DNA of 64,000 nt from Lepiota brunneoincarnata (lineage: Eukaryota > Basidiomycota > Agaricomycetes > Agaricales > Agaricaceae): NCBI GenBank assembly GCA_023014365.1, contig JAEBUN010000002.1:1922001-1986000 (forward strand), given 5' to 3'. A model generated the notes under the pieces. That model was not told where the DNA came from. It saw nothing but the letters and a program-made list of their open reading frames with translations, and did not search any database. Shown here piece after piece: positions 46,791 through 58,557 of the stretch. Positions within the stretch are counted from its first letter, which is position 1; each line of letters opens with the position of its first letter. The translations under genes and the position numbers were made by a program.

Positions 46791-48849
46791 ATGTCATCAA
46801 CGGGCAAGAAGGATATTGAAAAACAAGACCGCAGATCGACCTTTTCTTCTGGTGCTCATGGATCCGATGCTGGGGAAGAACAGGACCCGGATTCACAGTT
46901 CGGTGGTCCCGAGGAGAGGAGGAGACTGGAACGAAAGTTTTTGTGGAAGCTAGATATAAGGATGAGCATTCTGATTGTGATTTATATTCTGAACTATGTA
47001 AGTCGCTTCGCTGGTGGGGTAGCCCCGAGATGCTGATGCAGTGAGATCAGATCGACAGAAACAATGCTGGGTAAGCCTGTCTTTCAGTGGGAAGATACGA
47101 GGCAAGGACTGAGCATTGAAATGCCCATAGTGCCGCGAGGTTGCGAGGTTTAGAGGCCGATTTAGGGCTCAAGGGACAAGAGTTCGCTACCCTCCTCTCT
47201 ATTCTCTATGTTGGCTATATTATCATGCAAATACCCTCGTCCGTCCTTTCATTTCGTTTGATTCGCTGGCAGCTCCTCACTATCCCTGCCCTCAGGAATA
47301 TGTTCCTCAACTGGATTGGCAAACCCTCCTTGTACCTCCCAGCTTGCATGATAATCTGGGGTGCAATCTCCTGTCTAACGGGTATGTGTGTTTATTTCGA
47401 CCCTTCTCTCAATCAAGCTTTGATCAATTATCGTCCAGGCGTCACGCACAAGTTCGTGTCTTTACCCGCCCCCCCCCACAGAGCCAATTCTCACAACCGC
47501 GTCGTTTTAGTTTCGTAGGAGCGCTTTTGACGAGGTTTTTCCTCGGATTTGTTGAAGCCGCATTTTTTCCTGGTGCACTTGTACGTGAAATGTATCCTTC
47601 TGACATGGGAAGGCAATACTGATCACGGTGCCATTGCCGTGGCTTCATTCGACAGTTCCTCTTATCGAAATGGTACAAGCGCAACGAATTGGGATTGCGC
47701 ACCGCAATTCTGTACTGCGGTAACATTATCAGTAATGCATTTGGTTCATTGATGGCTTCTGGGATTTTGAGTGGTATGCAGGGGGAGTTGGGCCATGCAG
47801 CTTGGCGGTGAGACTGTCCTCATAGATGCGCCTCTCTTGTTGCTGAGGAACTTCGCTCCTGTACAGGTGGCTTTTTTTTATTGAAGGGGCACTGACGATC
47901 GGCGTTGCGATCATTGCCATATGGGTGCTTCCCGACTTCCCTGCCACCACACGTTGGCTGACCCCACAAGAGCGCGCTCTTGCGATGAAGCGTATGGAAG
48001 AGGATGCTGGCGTAGGGGATGAGGAAGAAACGGAGCAAGGGGCTGTCAGAGGGCTCGTAATGGCATTGACGGATTGGAAGGTTTGGTGGCTCTCCTTGGC
48101 CTTGACATCACAAGTCGTGGCGTTGAGCTTTAATGCATATTTCCCAACGCTGAGCGCAACGATGGGTTTCAATCGTACAGTAACACTGTTGCTGTGCGCT
48201 CCTCCGTTTGTTTTTGCAGCACTGATGGGATTCGTGTTGAGCAGGTATGTCCCTACTGCTCTCGTATCCGAATGTGACGTTAAAAGGCTGGTTGGTAGGC
48301 GTTCAGACAGGGTGGGCGAACGATTCTATCATATTGTCATTTCGTTTGGATTTGGTATTTTGGGATACATCATTGCAATATCGACAATGAACACAGCCGC
48401 GAGATATGTTTCACTGTGCGTAGAACCCGCTCTTCATATGAGCAACAACTCAATTAAATGCCTGTAGGTTCCTCATGGCACAGTCGTATGCTGGATTCAT
48501 CGTGTTCTATGCATGGATGAGCAATTCGTTCCCTCGACCGCCATCGAAACGAGCTGTAGCTTTGGCGCTGATGAATGCATTCTCGCAGTTGGGCAACGTC
48601 GCTGGGTCGTGAGTCGGCTCGTTCTTCTCCGGACCTGGTCTGACAATGAATTTGGAAAATAGCTATGTGTGGCCGGTGCCATGGGGCCCAACCTATCGCA
48701 ACTCCTACGGGATCTGCATTGCGACTTCGGGTTTATCGATTGTGATGCTGTGGATCTTCAGGATGCACCTGATCTCTTTGAATAAGAAATTAGATCAGGA
48801 AGAGGAGGAGAAGGGCGTTAAGAAGAAGGGTTTCCGGTACATGATCTGA
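46791..48849 (+). CDS. MFS transporter 5, inverted member of the ACS/DAL5 set
   Basis: Start MSSTGKKDIEKQDRRSTFSS. N-tail DPDSQFGGPEERRRLERKFL, then KLDIRMSILIVIYILN joined to YIDRNNAG joined to AARLRGLEADLGLKGQEF and LLSILYVGYIIMQIPS. Then NMFLNWIGKPSLYLPACMII, FLGFVEAAFFPGAL joined to FLLSKWYKRNELGLRTAILY, RWLFFIEGALTIGVAI, VLPDFPATTRWLTPQERALA, WKVWWLSLALTSQVVALSFN, YFPTLSATMGFNRTVTLLLC, RSDRVGERFYHIVISFGFG and PWGPTYRNSYGICIATSG, ending KGFRYMI. It is intact, with at least eight introns, and more diverged than copies 2-4. It keeps the IDRNN-G form of the motif after helix 1, the commoner sequence in this family. Confidence 0.87.
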
Positions 48850-48964
48850 GATTGTATTTATGAAATAATCATGATGGGCACATGTACCTGGGACAGCATG
48901 GGTGGAGAGGATGGTCCGGGTCGTTGAGCCGTGGTAGAAGTCATCTGACATCGGGGGATGGGAG

Positions 48965-48988
48965 ACATGATAATAATAATAATCCGAG
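48965..48988. repeat. AAT/ATA microsatellite
   Basis: A short run of about five AAT units lies between MFS copy 5 and NEM1. It lies outside coding sequence. Confidence 0.5.
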
Positions 48989-49145
48989 GGCCGAGAGGAA
49001 CGGTTGGGGCAAGTAGCGACGGTTGGGGTAATTATTATATATTGTAATTATGTCAGTTCTTCTGACCCACGCGACAGCTCTCTCTTTCTTTCCAACTACT
49101 TACCACCCCGTCTCGCCGTTTACAACGGCGACGGGCCTTCCTCTC

Positions 49146-50763
49146 ATGAACTCTCTCGCCTATTTATCGCGTCAGTTCGATGTTCTAGCCTCTGCCAGGA
49201 CCCCGCCCTCAACCCCGAGCACTGAATATCCCCCATCGCACCTCCATAACAGTCCTCCCCAATCGCCTCTCCAACGCACTCTCTCCTTCCTCTATCCTTC
49301 TGCATCCCGCTCGTCTTCAAGACGCTCCCCCAGGCGTTCTCACTCATCGCCATCCTTCCGGCCCCAACCCCCTACTCCCCAGTCATCCTCCTCCTCCTCA
49401 TCATCATCCTCATCATCCTCCCCCTCTTCAGCCTTCCCTTCTAATATAGCAGCGGCCTTGCCACTGAGCGCCGCACTACATGAACCCCTGCCAGCACCCC
49501 AACGGTCCAAGCCAAGGCCCCAGCTCGATGCAATGATTAACCAGGCTTTCTTCATCCGGCTCTTCCTTCTCGTCTGGGATAACCTAAACTCAGCATGGTC
49601 TTCTTTCCTTCAGCAGTTCAACCTCTATGCCTGGGCCCGACGACGTCCAGTGCCCGTTGCTTCGGTCATCTCCGAGAAAGGAAAGGGGAGGGAGATTGAA
49701 GTTGTCGACGAACCCCCACTCTCAATGCCTTACGACGATCCTAAGCTGGAATCTCAATCAACTTCTCGGGCAAGTACCTCATCCCCAGAGGGAACACCTG
49801 CACCTCCTTCGCGAGCCTCTACGCCGGTGATGAGCTGTCGGAAATCACCGTTTGGGCAGAAGATGCTAGTGCTTGATCTTGACGAGACGCTCATACACTC
49901 GACGTCGCGGCCGATGCCATCGCTGGCATCAAGTGGTTCAGGATTCTTTGGATTAGGATCGATGGGCAGAGGCAACAAATCACCCGGGCATACTGTTGAG
50001 GTGATCCTGGGTGGCAAGCACACCCAGTATCATGTGTATAAACGACCATTCACAGACTTCTTCCTGCGGACGGTGAGCTATCCCCCAGATCTTTCTGCTA
50101 GATGAGCTCAATATAGATTGGGAGCAGGTTTCTGGGTGGTATACCCTGGTTATTTTCACGGCGTCTATGCAAGAGTACGCGGATCCAGTCATTGACTGGC
50201 TGGACGCTGGCCGGGGGATCCTTGTTCAGCGCTTCTTCCGAGATGTGCGTATCCATAACTCTGAGACACTTTTGTCCGACACTTAACTCTTGTCCATCCC
50301 CAATCGTGCTATTTTTATCTAGTCATGCACACAACTACCCAATGGATCATACACCAAGGATTTATCCATCGTGGAAAAGGACCTTTCGCGGGTCTGTCTC
50401 GTGGACAATTCGCCTATCAGCTACAAAGTTAATGAAGGTCGGTTCTCTGGGTGTGTTCTCGTCAGAGACTGTCAGGCTAATCCGGACCATCCTCACCCTG
50501 TTCCCTGTTTCAACGTTCAATCTGGTCCGACATGACGGACTTTGTTTATTTTTTTCGACGCCTCGAATTGGAAACTCATAACCGCCATCGCGCCATCTGT
50601 CCTACCATCAGCGAATGGCATACCCATTGAGGGATGGACTAACGACCCTTCGGACGAAGCATTGCTAGATTTGCTACCTGTACTTGACTCTTTGCGATTC
50701 ACGAAGGACGTGCGGCACGTACTTGGTCTTCGCTCTGCCGGACTGGTCACATTCCCTTCATGA
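49146..50763 (+). CDS. NEM1: Nuclear envelope phosphatase NEM1 (FCP1/NIF domain)
   Basis: Start [19 protein letters not shown] at 49146 (an upstream in-frame ATG at 49050 exists, but fungal relatives appear to begin with this block). A Ser/Pro-rich region with a Ser run follows, then a hydrophobic helix [18 protein letters not shown] as membrane anchor. The catalytic domain starts [17 protein letters not shown], where DLDET holds the nucleophile and acid Asp residues. Then [15 protein letters not shown] joined to [33 protein letters not shown] joined to [20 protein letters not shown], and [12 protein letters not shown]. Nem1-Spo7 dephosphorylates the lipin Pah1 at the nuclear/ER membrane and so directs phosphatidate to triacylglycerol. 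All motifs are intact. Confidence 0.9.
49388..49432. repeat. TCC/TCA serine-coding repeat in NEM1
   Basis: A run of TCC and TCA codons encodes the Ser stretch in the disordered N-terminal region of NEM1. Confidence 0.5.
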
Positions 50764-51480
50764 CCCACTCACAACCCCGCATTCTCCTTTCCTCGTGTCT
50801 GCAACACGTCTCGCCCATCCACAGATATTGGCCTTCCCCTCCAACTCCCTTTCTAGCATAGAGCTGACTTTGGTTCTTAGCTTAACATCTACTCACCTCG
50901 ATATCCCCTGGTTATACTTTTCGTTACTTTTTTTTTTTTTTTTCACGCGCGTGGTTGGGTTTGTGTTAGTTATAATCATCGCTAGTGATAGTGTTACCTT
51001 CAACGAGAAGCAAGAATCTATACCCGACAACTCCAAAGCGGAGGTATAATTATTTATCTATATCGTATTGTACACACGGGTACCTGTGGCAAAGACTCCA
51101 AGGTGGGCATTCGAGTGTGAGATCGACATTCGCGTTCGTGATATATAAAAATGATATATGTATTGTAACATACGGGAGGAAGTTAAGGACATTGGCAGAG
51201 AAATGACAGATACTGGACTATGTCACTGCTATAGAACCGATACTCTATTGATAGCCCTATACTCCTATACCCGGAACCCGGAGTCGATGGTGCTATGTAT
51301 AGAGGCGCGGAGTGCAGTCAAAGTGGGAGGACTCGAGCACAAGTGAAGTGGTGATTGGGACTGGCAGACAGTGGGCAAGCAGGTAGGTTCGACAATGTGA
51401 GAATGTTCCAAAGTTGCAAAGCGCGTGGCGAGTAAACGGAGGAAATAGAACCAGGGAGTGAATCTGATGTGTTGGGTCGG
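50764..51480. other. Convergent intergenic, NEM1 and SNF7 3' ends
   Basis: About 720 bp with a T-run near 50929-50943. No supported gene; probably 3' UTRs. Confidence 0.4.
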
Positions 51481-52474
51481 TTACATTGCGAGCTGGGCTT
51501 GCAGCTCCCGAAGCTGAGCCTCTTCGTCGTCTTCCACCGCAGTAGGCTGCCGAGCTGGAAAAGATTGTCTGGGTGAGTTAAAAAGGAGGAGAAGGAGGGT
51601 ACTCACTGTCGGTGACTTTAGTGGTGCCGGGTGGTACGTGTGCAGGAACGTGATCCGCCCCCGCCAACCGCTCGTTAAGTACATCCTCTTCCATCTCATT
51701 GAGCTCCTTCAGCAGATCCTCCTACAAGCAATTAAAAACGAAACAACTTGAACGAAGAGAGAAAAACCCACATCCGCAGCAGGATCAGCAGTTGGATCTT
51801 GTATAAGAGCGTTTGAAATCTCATTCGCAATCTCACGCTGTTCGTGTATCTGGTCCATCGCGTCTGCGACTTTGTCAATCGACAAATTCCCGTGGATAAC
51901 CTTGAGTGCATCAGAGCCTTTCTTCATCGCTGCCATTGTTTCTGCGTTGAGGTTGGCAGATTCGAGGGTGTTCACTTGTAGCTCGAGTTGTAGGCGGGTC
52001 GCACTTAGGCGCTCGAGATCAGCTTCGGCGAGTTTCTTTCGTTTGAGGGCGGCCGTTGCAGCTGTTGGAATAGAGGGGGAACATAGTATCGGAATGAGTT
52101 TTGCCGGTTGTCGGTTGCGTTGGGAGATGGAGGGGTAGAGTATAAGGGTGTGGTGTGCGCAGTTTATCCAAGTGCAGGAGAACACGACATGACCATTTAC
52201 AAAATGTCAGAGCAACACATAAGGGTGAAGACAGCGAAAGAGCATGGTCAGCTCGAGTTCCAAATGAAGGAGCTGAGAGAATGTCTTGACACCTACCAGC
52301 CTTGTTTGAAACTGCATTCGCCCGCGCCTTCCCGTATTCGTCGTCTATCTTCTTTTGCAGATGCTCTTCTTTCTTCTCCAGCATTTGCAGCTGCTGCCGG
52401 AGCGTTACTATCGCATCCCTCGCAGCCTGCTTGGGATCCTTGCGCCCGCCAAAATAGCTCATGAAGCTAGCCAT
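51481..52474 (-). CDS. SNF7: ESCRT-III subunit SNF7/VPS32
   Basis: Start MASFMSYFGGRKDPKQAARD at 52474 (a Met one codon earlier is equally possible). The basic helix 1-2 hairpin reads IVTLRQQLQMLEKKEEHLQK, KIDDEYGKARANAVSNK joined by an intron to ATAALKRKKLAEADLERL, then NTLESANLNAETMAAMKKGS, ALKVIHGNLSIDKVADAMD, and after an intron EDLLKELNEMEEDVLNERL. The C-terminus DDEEAQLRELQAQLAM is the MIM-like helix that recruits Vps4 and Bro1. Snf7 polymerises on endosomal membranes to form intralumenal vesicles. Length is normal and four exons are seen. Confidence 0.93.
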
Positions 52475-52850
52475 CATCTTCTGCCCGTACCCTGGAAGAA
52501 TAAAAGTTCTGTGGTGGTCGTGGTCGTGGTGGTAGAGAGAAAGTGCTATGTGATAACGACTGGACTGCGGCAATGGTTGTTGTAGACGGAGAGCTTGGGC
52601 TCACTGTGCTGTACGATACATCCCGATAAGGAAATGGTGCGCGTGACTCGATATAATTCTATTAAGTACCAAATCCACAGTCCGGGCGCTCATTACAGCG
52701 GGATTAATTTATTGTAAAGAGGGTATTTAAGTTTGGAGATGCCAACGAGCGAGCGCGCAGCTACTGTGCAGAGCCTTTTCGTGTCTAGTCTTCCTTCTCC
52801 CTGTGCATCTCTTGTCAGTCCAAGCGGTCCACTTGAACCAGATACAAGGC

Positions 52851-54070
52851 TTACCCTTCATCATCGCTTCGCTCGTCTGCTGCACCTTTTCCAGTGACTA
52901 CCCTCCACGCCACACGGCAAATCATCCAGAACCATATACACTGCATGAGCTATAGAAAAACAAGGCTTTCAGATCCAATCAAAAATAAAATAGGTGTGCT
53001 GACCTGCAAAGCAAGAAGCATGGCACAGAAAGCAAAGTATGCTGTTCGGGTCAGATAATGTCCTTTTTCCGTCGACCATCCAAACTGAATCAGCTTCGGT
53101 GCATCGAAAATGGCGGACTTGATGACCGAGAGGAATAGGAAGTGCCGCGTCACCAACCAAGAAGCCAAGAACCAGCCGAATACTGCATCGGTAGCCAATT
53201 GGCTCACTTCGATATAACGAATCATCTTTGCCAGCTGTCGCTCATGAGTTTAAATGCCTTAGCAGACCAGTATGCAAAACTCACAGGAAGAAAGATGTCA
53301 CACCAGTCCATGAGGACCATAACCAGGGCGCCTACGCGGGTAAAGTTGGTAAAGTAGCTAGTCCACATGAGAATAACTGTAATGATGTGGTGCGTCATCA
53401 TCTGGACATGATCTTTGCGCCGAGCCTCAGCGTTCAGAATTAGAATCTGGTGTAGGTAGAAGGCGGTCTGTGTCAGGTAATAAATTTTGAAGGGAGCGGC
53501 AAGGGGAATGTGAGGATAATTCAACCAAAGGTCAGTTGGATCCAGAACGCGTGTGGGCAAGTTCCTGTGAACATACTACTCAGGTGTGAGCGTTTATCAT
53601 CAGCTACTCCCCGAACAAGTAATGCATAGGCTTACAAGACCATAACACCACTGAAAGGAATAGTACACGACCGACCATCCCTGCTCAGCAAATCTGAGTA
53701 CACTCCTGTTCATCTTGCGGAGCTCCTTCTGGGTATAACCAGCCTGGCCGTTGGCAATGGCATGTCCATTTGCATGACCATTTCCGTTCGCGACGCCCTT
53801 TGCCCCCTCCCTTGCCCTCCGCCGACGCTCAAGGTCTCTGCCAAGTTTCCACCGGGCAAATGGCTCGAAGACACCAAGCCGGAACGCGTCACGGAGAATT
53901 GCCATAACGGCAATGCAGGTGATGACGATGCAGATGTCGAGCCTTCCTGCATTGTAGTACTTTGAGTCGGGGAACGAATCGGGATGCTCGGGTGCGTCGG
54001 TGGGGTACTGGAGAGAAAAGAAAGGAACAAGAAAATGGGGAAAGTGTTCGACGGTAAAGAGAGCGTCCAT
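52851..54070 (-). CDS. Ceramide synthase (LAG1/LAC1, TLC domain)
   Basis: Start MDALFTVEHFPHFLVPFFSL at 54070. First membrane helix ICIVITCIAVMAILRDAFRL, then a linker rich in Asn/Gly/His (VANGNGHANGHAIANGQ), QKELRKMNRSVLRFAEQGW, YVHRNLPTRVLDPTDLWLNY, YLTQTAFYLHQILILNAE, and the catalytic TLC segment RKDHVQMMTHHIITVILMW with the double His, then VMVLMDWCDIFLP joined to LAKMIRYIEVSQLATDAVFG. The last exon starts LMQCIWFWMICRVAWRVVTG and ends RSDDEG at the TAA (52851). A further splice there (GTAAGC donor) could add a few codons. The ER enzyme acylates sphingoid bases with acyl-CoA. The motifs HH and DWCD are intact. Confidence 0.92.
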
Positions 54071-54230
54071 GAGAGGAGGAGTAGACCCACGTGAGTACGT
54101 TCGTGGGGGGGGGGGTCGAGGGACCGGCTGGAAAGAAATCAGTCCAGAATTCAAATTGAAAAAGACTAAAATACTCAACTCCCGTGGGAACGTGGTCACT
54201 CAATAGGCTCTCCTCCCTCCCTTCTTTAAT

Positions 54231-55177
54231 ATGGCCTCGACCCACAACCAACCTAACCCCACCCTCTATATCAACAACCTCAACGATAAGGTTAACAAAG
54301 ATGAGCTCAAGTCTCAGCTCTACGCCCTTTTCACCACCCATGGCAAAATCATCGACATCGTCGCCTCCAAGAACGAGAAGATGAGAGGCCAGGCTTTCCT
54401 TGTGTTTTCAGATCTGACTGGTGCCACCGCTGCGATGCGCGCCTGCGAAGGAATGATGTTTTACGACAAGCCCCTCGTGCGTTTTCCCCCTAAGAACGGA
54501 TTCCTAGGAGTCCCGTACTTAAGAGCACTGCTAGCGAATCGATTACGCCAAGTCCAGATCATACGCTACCCTCCGCAAAGAAGACCCTAACTTTGTCCCT
54601 CCAAGCTCAGCTCACGCCAATCCCATGCTTTCACAGCAGCAAAATGGAAAGCGTCAACGAGGTGGTGGTTTGGACGAGGGCGAACGGGTCACCAAACGCG
54701 AAAAGTCTGATGACTCTGATGAAGAGATGGAAATCGAGGACGATGATGATTCAGGTCAACAGAATAAGACCTCATGTACGTCGTATTACTTTGTCCGAAT
54801 GCATATCCTTCACAACCCTGCCCTTGATAAGCGGTTACACCGGCCACCGTACCCCAACAGGTATCAATGCCCACCGCTCGTCTGTTATGTACAAATCTTC
54901 CTCAAGAAGTCACAGATGATGTTCTTTCGGTGCTGCTTCAACAGTATGTCCCCCCCCCCTACGCCATCATTCTTTCTCAGTTCTGAACGCGCCTGTTAGG
55001 TACAAAGGTTTCCAATCAACCCACGTTACCTGGTCGCCGACACCCAATGCAGATGGCGCTCAGGTAAAAATGGCACAGGCACTATTTGAGACAGTCCAAC
55101 TCGCTACAACGGCCAAAGAAGCACTCGATGGATTTACGCTTAAGAAGGGTTGGCAGATGTCTGTCGTCTACATCTAA
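54231..55177 (+). CDS. U1A/U2B'' family snRNP protein (two RRMs)
   Basis: Start MASTHNQPNPTLYINNLND at 54231. RRM1 has RNP2 LYINNL and RNP1 RGQAFLVF, then after an intron RIDYAKSRSYATLRKEDPNF. A linker with QQQNGKRQRGG, EEMEIEDDDDSGQQ follows. RRM2 begins MPTARLLCTNLPQEVTDDVL, then QQYKGFQSTHVTWSP and ends FTLKKGWQMSVVYI. The arrangement is that of U2B''/U1A proteins, which bind U1 or U2 snRNA stem-loops in the spliceosome. Many fungi have one protein for both roles, and which one applies here cannot be read. The stop at 55175-55177 is only 9 bp from the stop of the convergent DJ-1 gene. Confidence 0.9.
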
Positions 55178-55186
55178 TCTTTTGAT

Positions 55187-56191
55187 CTACCCCAGAACCT
55201 CAAGCAACTTTTTCGCGAGCGGCTCAGCGGATTTGGGGTTCTGTCCCGTGAGGAGTTTGCCGTCAGATACGACAAAGGCCTACGTTATTACATATTGTCA
55301 GCGTAAAATAATTGCGGGTGAACAGTTCAAACAATTACCTCCCAGGGCCCCCTCTTCTCGTATATGCCCCCCAACTCTTTGATCTTGCTTTCCAACAAGA
55401 ATGGGACCTCCTACGCATCCTTTAGCATTTGTGAACAACCTGATTAGAGTCTGGATGTGACCTTTTCCCTTCCAATTATCCTCTCTTCTTCATCGGAGAA
55501 TCCGGTGACTTTCTTTCCTGCAAAAATGGACTTGCCATCTCTCTGTGCTCTGACCAATGCGCTGAGTGGACGTCAGCTAAATTCCGATTTAACGTGAAGC
55601 CAGCATCTTACGCAGGGCCATGACAAACAGCAGCAACATATTTGTCCTGTGCCCAGAACTTGGATGCCATCAATCTCATGTTTCAAAGGAAACTATGTGC
55701 ACACACACACCTGCTCGATGAGACGAGCACAGTCAGGATCAGAGGCCAAATCGATTACAGGTCCATGACCCCCAATGAAGAAGATAGCTGCATACTCTTG
55801 AGGATTAACCTCTGTCAGGGACTTGGCTGCCTGCTGCTTAGCTCGGACAGTGGGATCTTTCTGGAAATCCAACGACTGCTGATCATTCTCAGTCGTGGAC
55901 GCCTGATGTAGGGTGACCTAATCAACATTGAACCAGTTCCAGAACTAGATGGGCGCACCTTGACACTGTTCGGGTCAACAGGAAAAGTCTTCTTTGGGGA
56001 GGCGAAATCGATCTCAAACTTGGGGCTGAGAACATAGTAAGGGTGCGCTGCTTCGGCTAGCCAGTATCCCTGAACAAGGGAGTCTATCTAAGAGGGTGTA
56101 TATGCCGACCCTACAGACTGAAACTCACGGTTTGCTCGCCAGTGAGCGTCTTGTCTGCGGAAGTAAACACCAAAAGGATGCGGGGTGTCAT
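55187..56191 (-). CDS. DJ-1/PfpI superfamily protein (Hsp31-like, possible glyoxalase III)
   Basis: Start MTPRILLVFTSADKTLTGEQ at 56191, then YWLAEAAHPYYVLSPKFEI, DFASPKKTFPVDPNSVK, and after introns EVNPQEYAAIFFIGGHGPVI, DKYVAAVCHGPAAL, KSIFAGKKVTGFSDEEER, EVPFLLESKIKELGGIYEK and DGKLLTGQNPKSAEPLAKKL. The Cys of VCHG is the nucleophile elbow residue, and the Glu of TGEQ/LAEAAHP matches the Hsp31-type substrate pocket. Family members act as glutathione-independent glyoxalases converting methylglyoxal to lactate, or as stress chaperones. Which applies here is inference. About 240 residues with introns of normal length. Confidence 0.88.
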
Positions 56192-56397
56192 GATTGGTGT
56201 GGGCAAGTGTGCGGGAGCCCAGATGCTATATACTGCGCCTGTTTCTAATCGTCATATTACTCATCGACTGGAACTCGGATTGCCGCTTGTAGAAGCAACA
56301 GTTTCAGCTCAGATAAGATGTTTGGTTGCGGCAATCTCCGGCTGAACAGGGCTGCAGCTGCAGCTACAGCAGCAGCGGTTCGACAGGGCTCAACACA

Positions 56398-57576
56398 ATG
56401 TCCTCTTTCTTTGGCCTGTAAGCATCTCCTCTCTGTTCTCTGGATCGCTGACGCATGTCAACAGTGGAAAGACGCGCACATTCAAACCACGTAAAGACAT
56501 CCCCGAGGGCACTAAACAGTATCAATTGCGAAAGTATGCCGAGGCCACGTTGGTAGGCTTCATACTCGCATGCAGCCCCGCCCCTCCTCATCCCTTCCCG
56601 ATCATATCCCGTTCTTTCTATCACTACCTTGTGATCATAAATACCAACTCGTTTTGCTAGGGGTCGGGGAACCTGAGATTGGCTGTTCAGCTCCCAGAGG
56701 GCGAGGACACCAACGAATGGCTAGCTGTGCATGGTACGCATTCTTTTCCTTATTTTATTGGTAACTTACATGGATATTGATCCTGATCCCAGCGGTGGAT
56801 TTCTTCAATCATCTGAATATGCTCTATGGGACTGTTACAGAATTCTGCACAGCTCAAGAAGTAGGTTTCTTTACGCAGGTTCGTTGGAGAACTCTGCTGA
56901 ATGCATGTTTGTTTCCGCCGCGTTTTCAGTGCCCTATCATGTCTGCCGGCCCTCGGTTCGTCCGAACCCTGTATGTGCTTGCGTCAGGAATGGCGTTCTA
57001 AATATGTTGGTAGGTACGAGTACCTGTGGGAGGACGGCGTGAAATACAAGCGCCCCACCAAACTTCCAGCCCCAGATTATGTCGATGCACTCATGAACTG
57101 GGCGCAAGGCATGCTGGATGACGAGGCCGTCTTTCCGAATAAGATTGGTGGGTGATAATCCAAGTAACATGATCACCTGATTTGATTTATCCACGTCGTC
57201 GTCCATTCAGGTGCGCCATTTCCAAAGAACTTTAGGGATACGGTTCGGACGATTTTCCGTCGTTTGTTCCGCGTGTATGCACATATCTACAGCAATCATT
57301 TTGACCAGATATGCGCGCTTGGAATAGAAGGTATCCACTATTCATTTATTGCAGTCGCGACTTGACTACCCGGCATTGGGTCTACAGCACACCTCAATAC
57401 CAGTTACCGACACTTTTTCTTATTTGTTCACGAGGTAAGTGGTTCATTCTTATTGGTTATAATCGAATCTAAAATCAAGACCGGAACACCTATAGTTCGA
57501 CCTCATTGACAAGAAAGAACTTGCTCCTCTAAGTGAACTGAACGACGCTGTTCTTGCTGAGGATAAGGCTCGGTAG
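56398..57576 (+). CDS. MOB1: MOB1 kinase activator
   Basis: Eight or so exons. MSSFFGL joined to GKTRTFKPRKDIPEGTKQYQ, LRKYAEATL joined to GSGNLRLAVQLPEGEDTNEW, AVDFFNHLNMLYGTVTEFCT followed by AQE joined to CPIMSAGPR joined to YEYLWEDGVKYKRPTKLPAP. Then YVDALMNWAQGMLDDE, FRRLFRVYAHIYSNHF, and YRHFFLFVHEFDLIDKKELA. The zinc ligands C...C (EFCTAQEC) and H...H (AHIYSNHF) are present. MOB1 binds and activates NDR/LATS-type kinases (Dbf2/Sid2) in the mitotic exit/septation network. Length is normal for the family, and no defect was seen. Confidence 0.95.
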
Positions 57577-58557
57577 GGCCCCGGAAACCCTGTGCGGGAG
57601 TTTGTTCGCGCGATTCTGTAATAACATAACATTTTTGTCATGACTTCTTTGGACAGTTTTCCCATAAGCTACGCCATCGTCGTTGACAACCCCGTTTTGG
57701 CTTATTTTTGGCAGTGAAACCCTTAATAAGGAAAGCAAAAAAAAAAAAAAAAAGAAGCCCTCACGGAGTTCTGTCAAAAAGAAACGAAAGGCCACGGGTG
57801 TAGTAATACGTCTCAATGGTTTGTGAACAGAGAGCGATGTCGATGGGTATGGTAGAGGACGGTCATATTGCTCCACTGGGCGCCTGTACTGTTTAACCCA
57901 CACACATACTTCTTTTCCCCGCGGGACCGACAGGACCAAAGGGAAAGATGACGAGTATCAGCACACGTGTGAGAGTCGGATATACCCGGTGTGAAGTCCC
58001 CGAGATCTGCAGCTGGCGAGCTCAAGTTTAACCTCGAATAGGGAGAGAATGGGGTGCGGTGGCATCTACTCATCTGGGTCCATACTCTTCTGTCATCTGT
58101 TTGGACGTATCCAGCAACCCTCATCTAAGGTCCAGGACCAATGGCGTATATGTCATCAGAAAATCACCACACCGGTTTGAGCTTCGTGGCTACAGAGCTT
58201 GGAATGACAATGATATGTCGTTGTACTTAATAACCCACACGTACAAGGAGAGAATACAGGTCTCGCTACATGTATAGAGACGGCCGAATGAATAAACGTT
58301 ATCAAGGTGATACAAGTCGCGGAACGAAGGAAGATGATGGTCCATATGCGTGCGTGTATAGGCAATGAATGGTGTTACTGGTACAACGGCGAAAACGCGG
58401 AAATGCTTAAGACTTTGAAAGGTGTTCACAGTGTTGTATGCATGGAATGAAGTGTCTGGTGCCGGACGTTTGTTGGCAAAGCTTGAAATTTTCTACAATG
58501 GATCACAGGCGCGATGTGTATTTTTTATGTCGTGTGAGCAGGATGCCATGTCAACCT
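57577..58557. other. Gene-poor spacer between MOB1 and BTB gene
   Basis: About 980 bp between two converging genes. An A-run at about 57738-57755. Open frames in both strands (for example 57529-57939 minus) look like chance. Nothing supported. Confidence 0.4.

Noticed and set aside
57738..57755. A-run considered as a retroposon or processed-gene tail
   Set aside because: No adjacent intronless gene copy or target-site duplication visible; a plain homopolymer in a spacer is enough.
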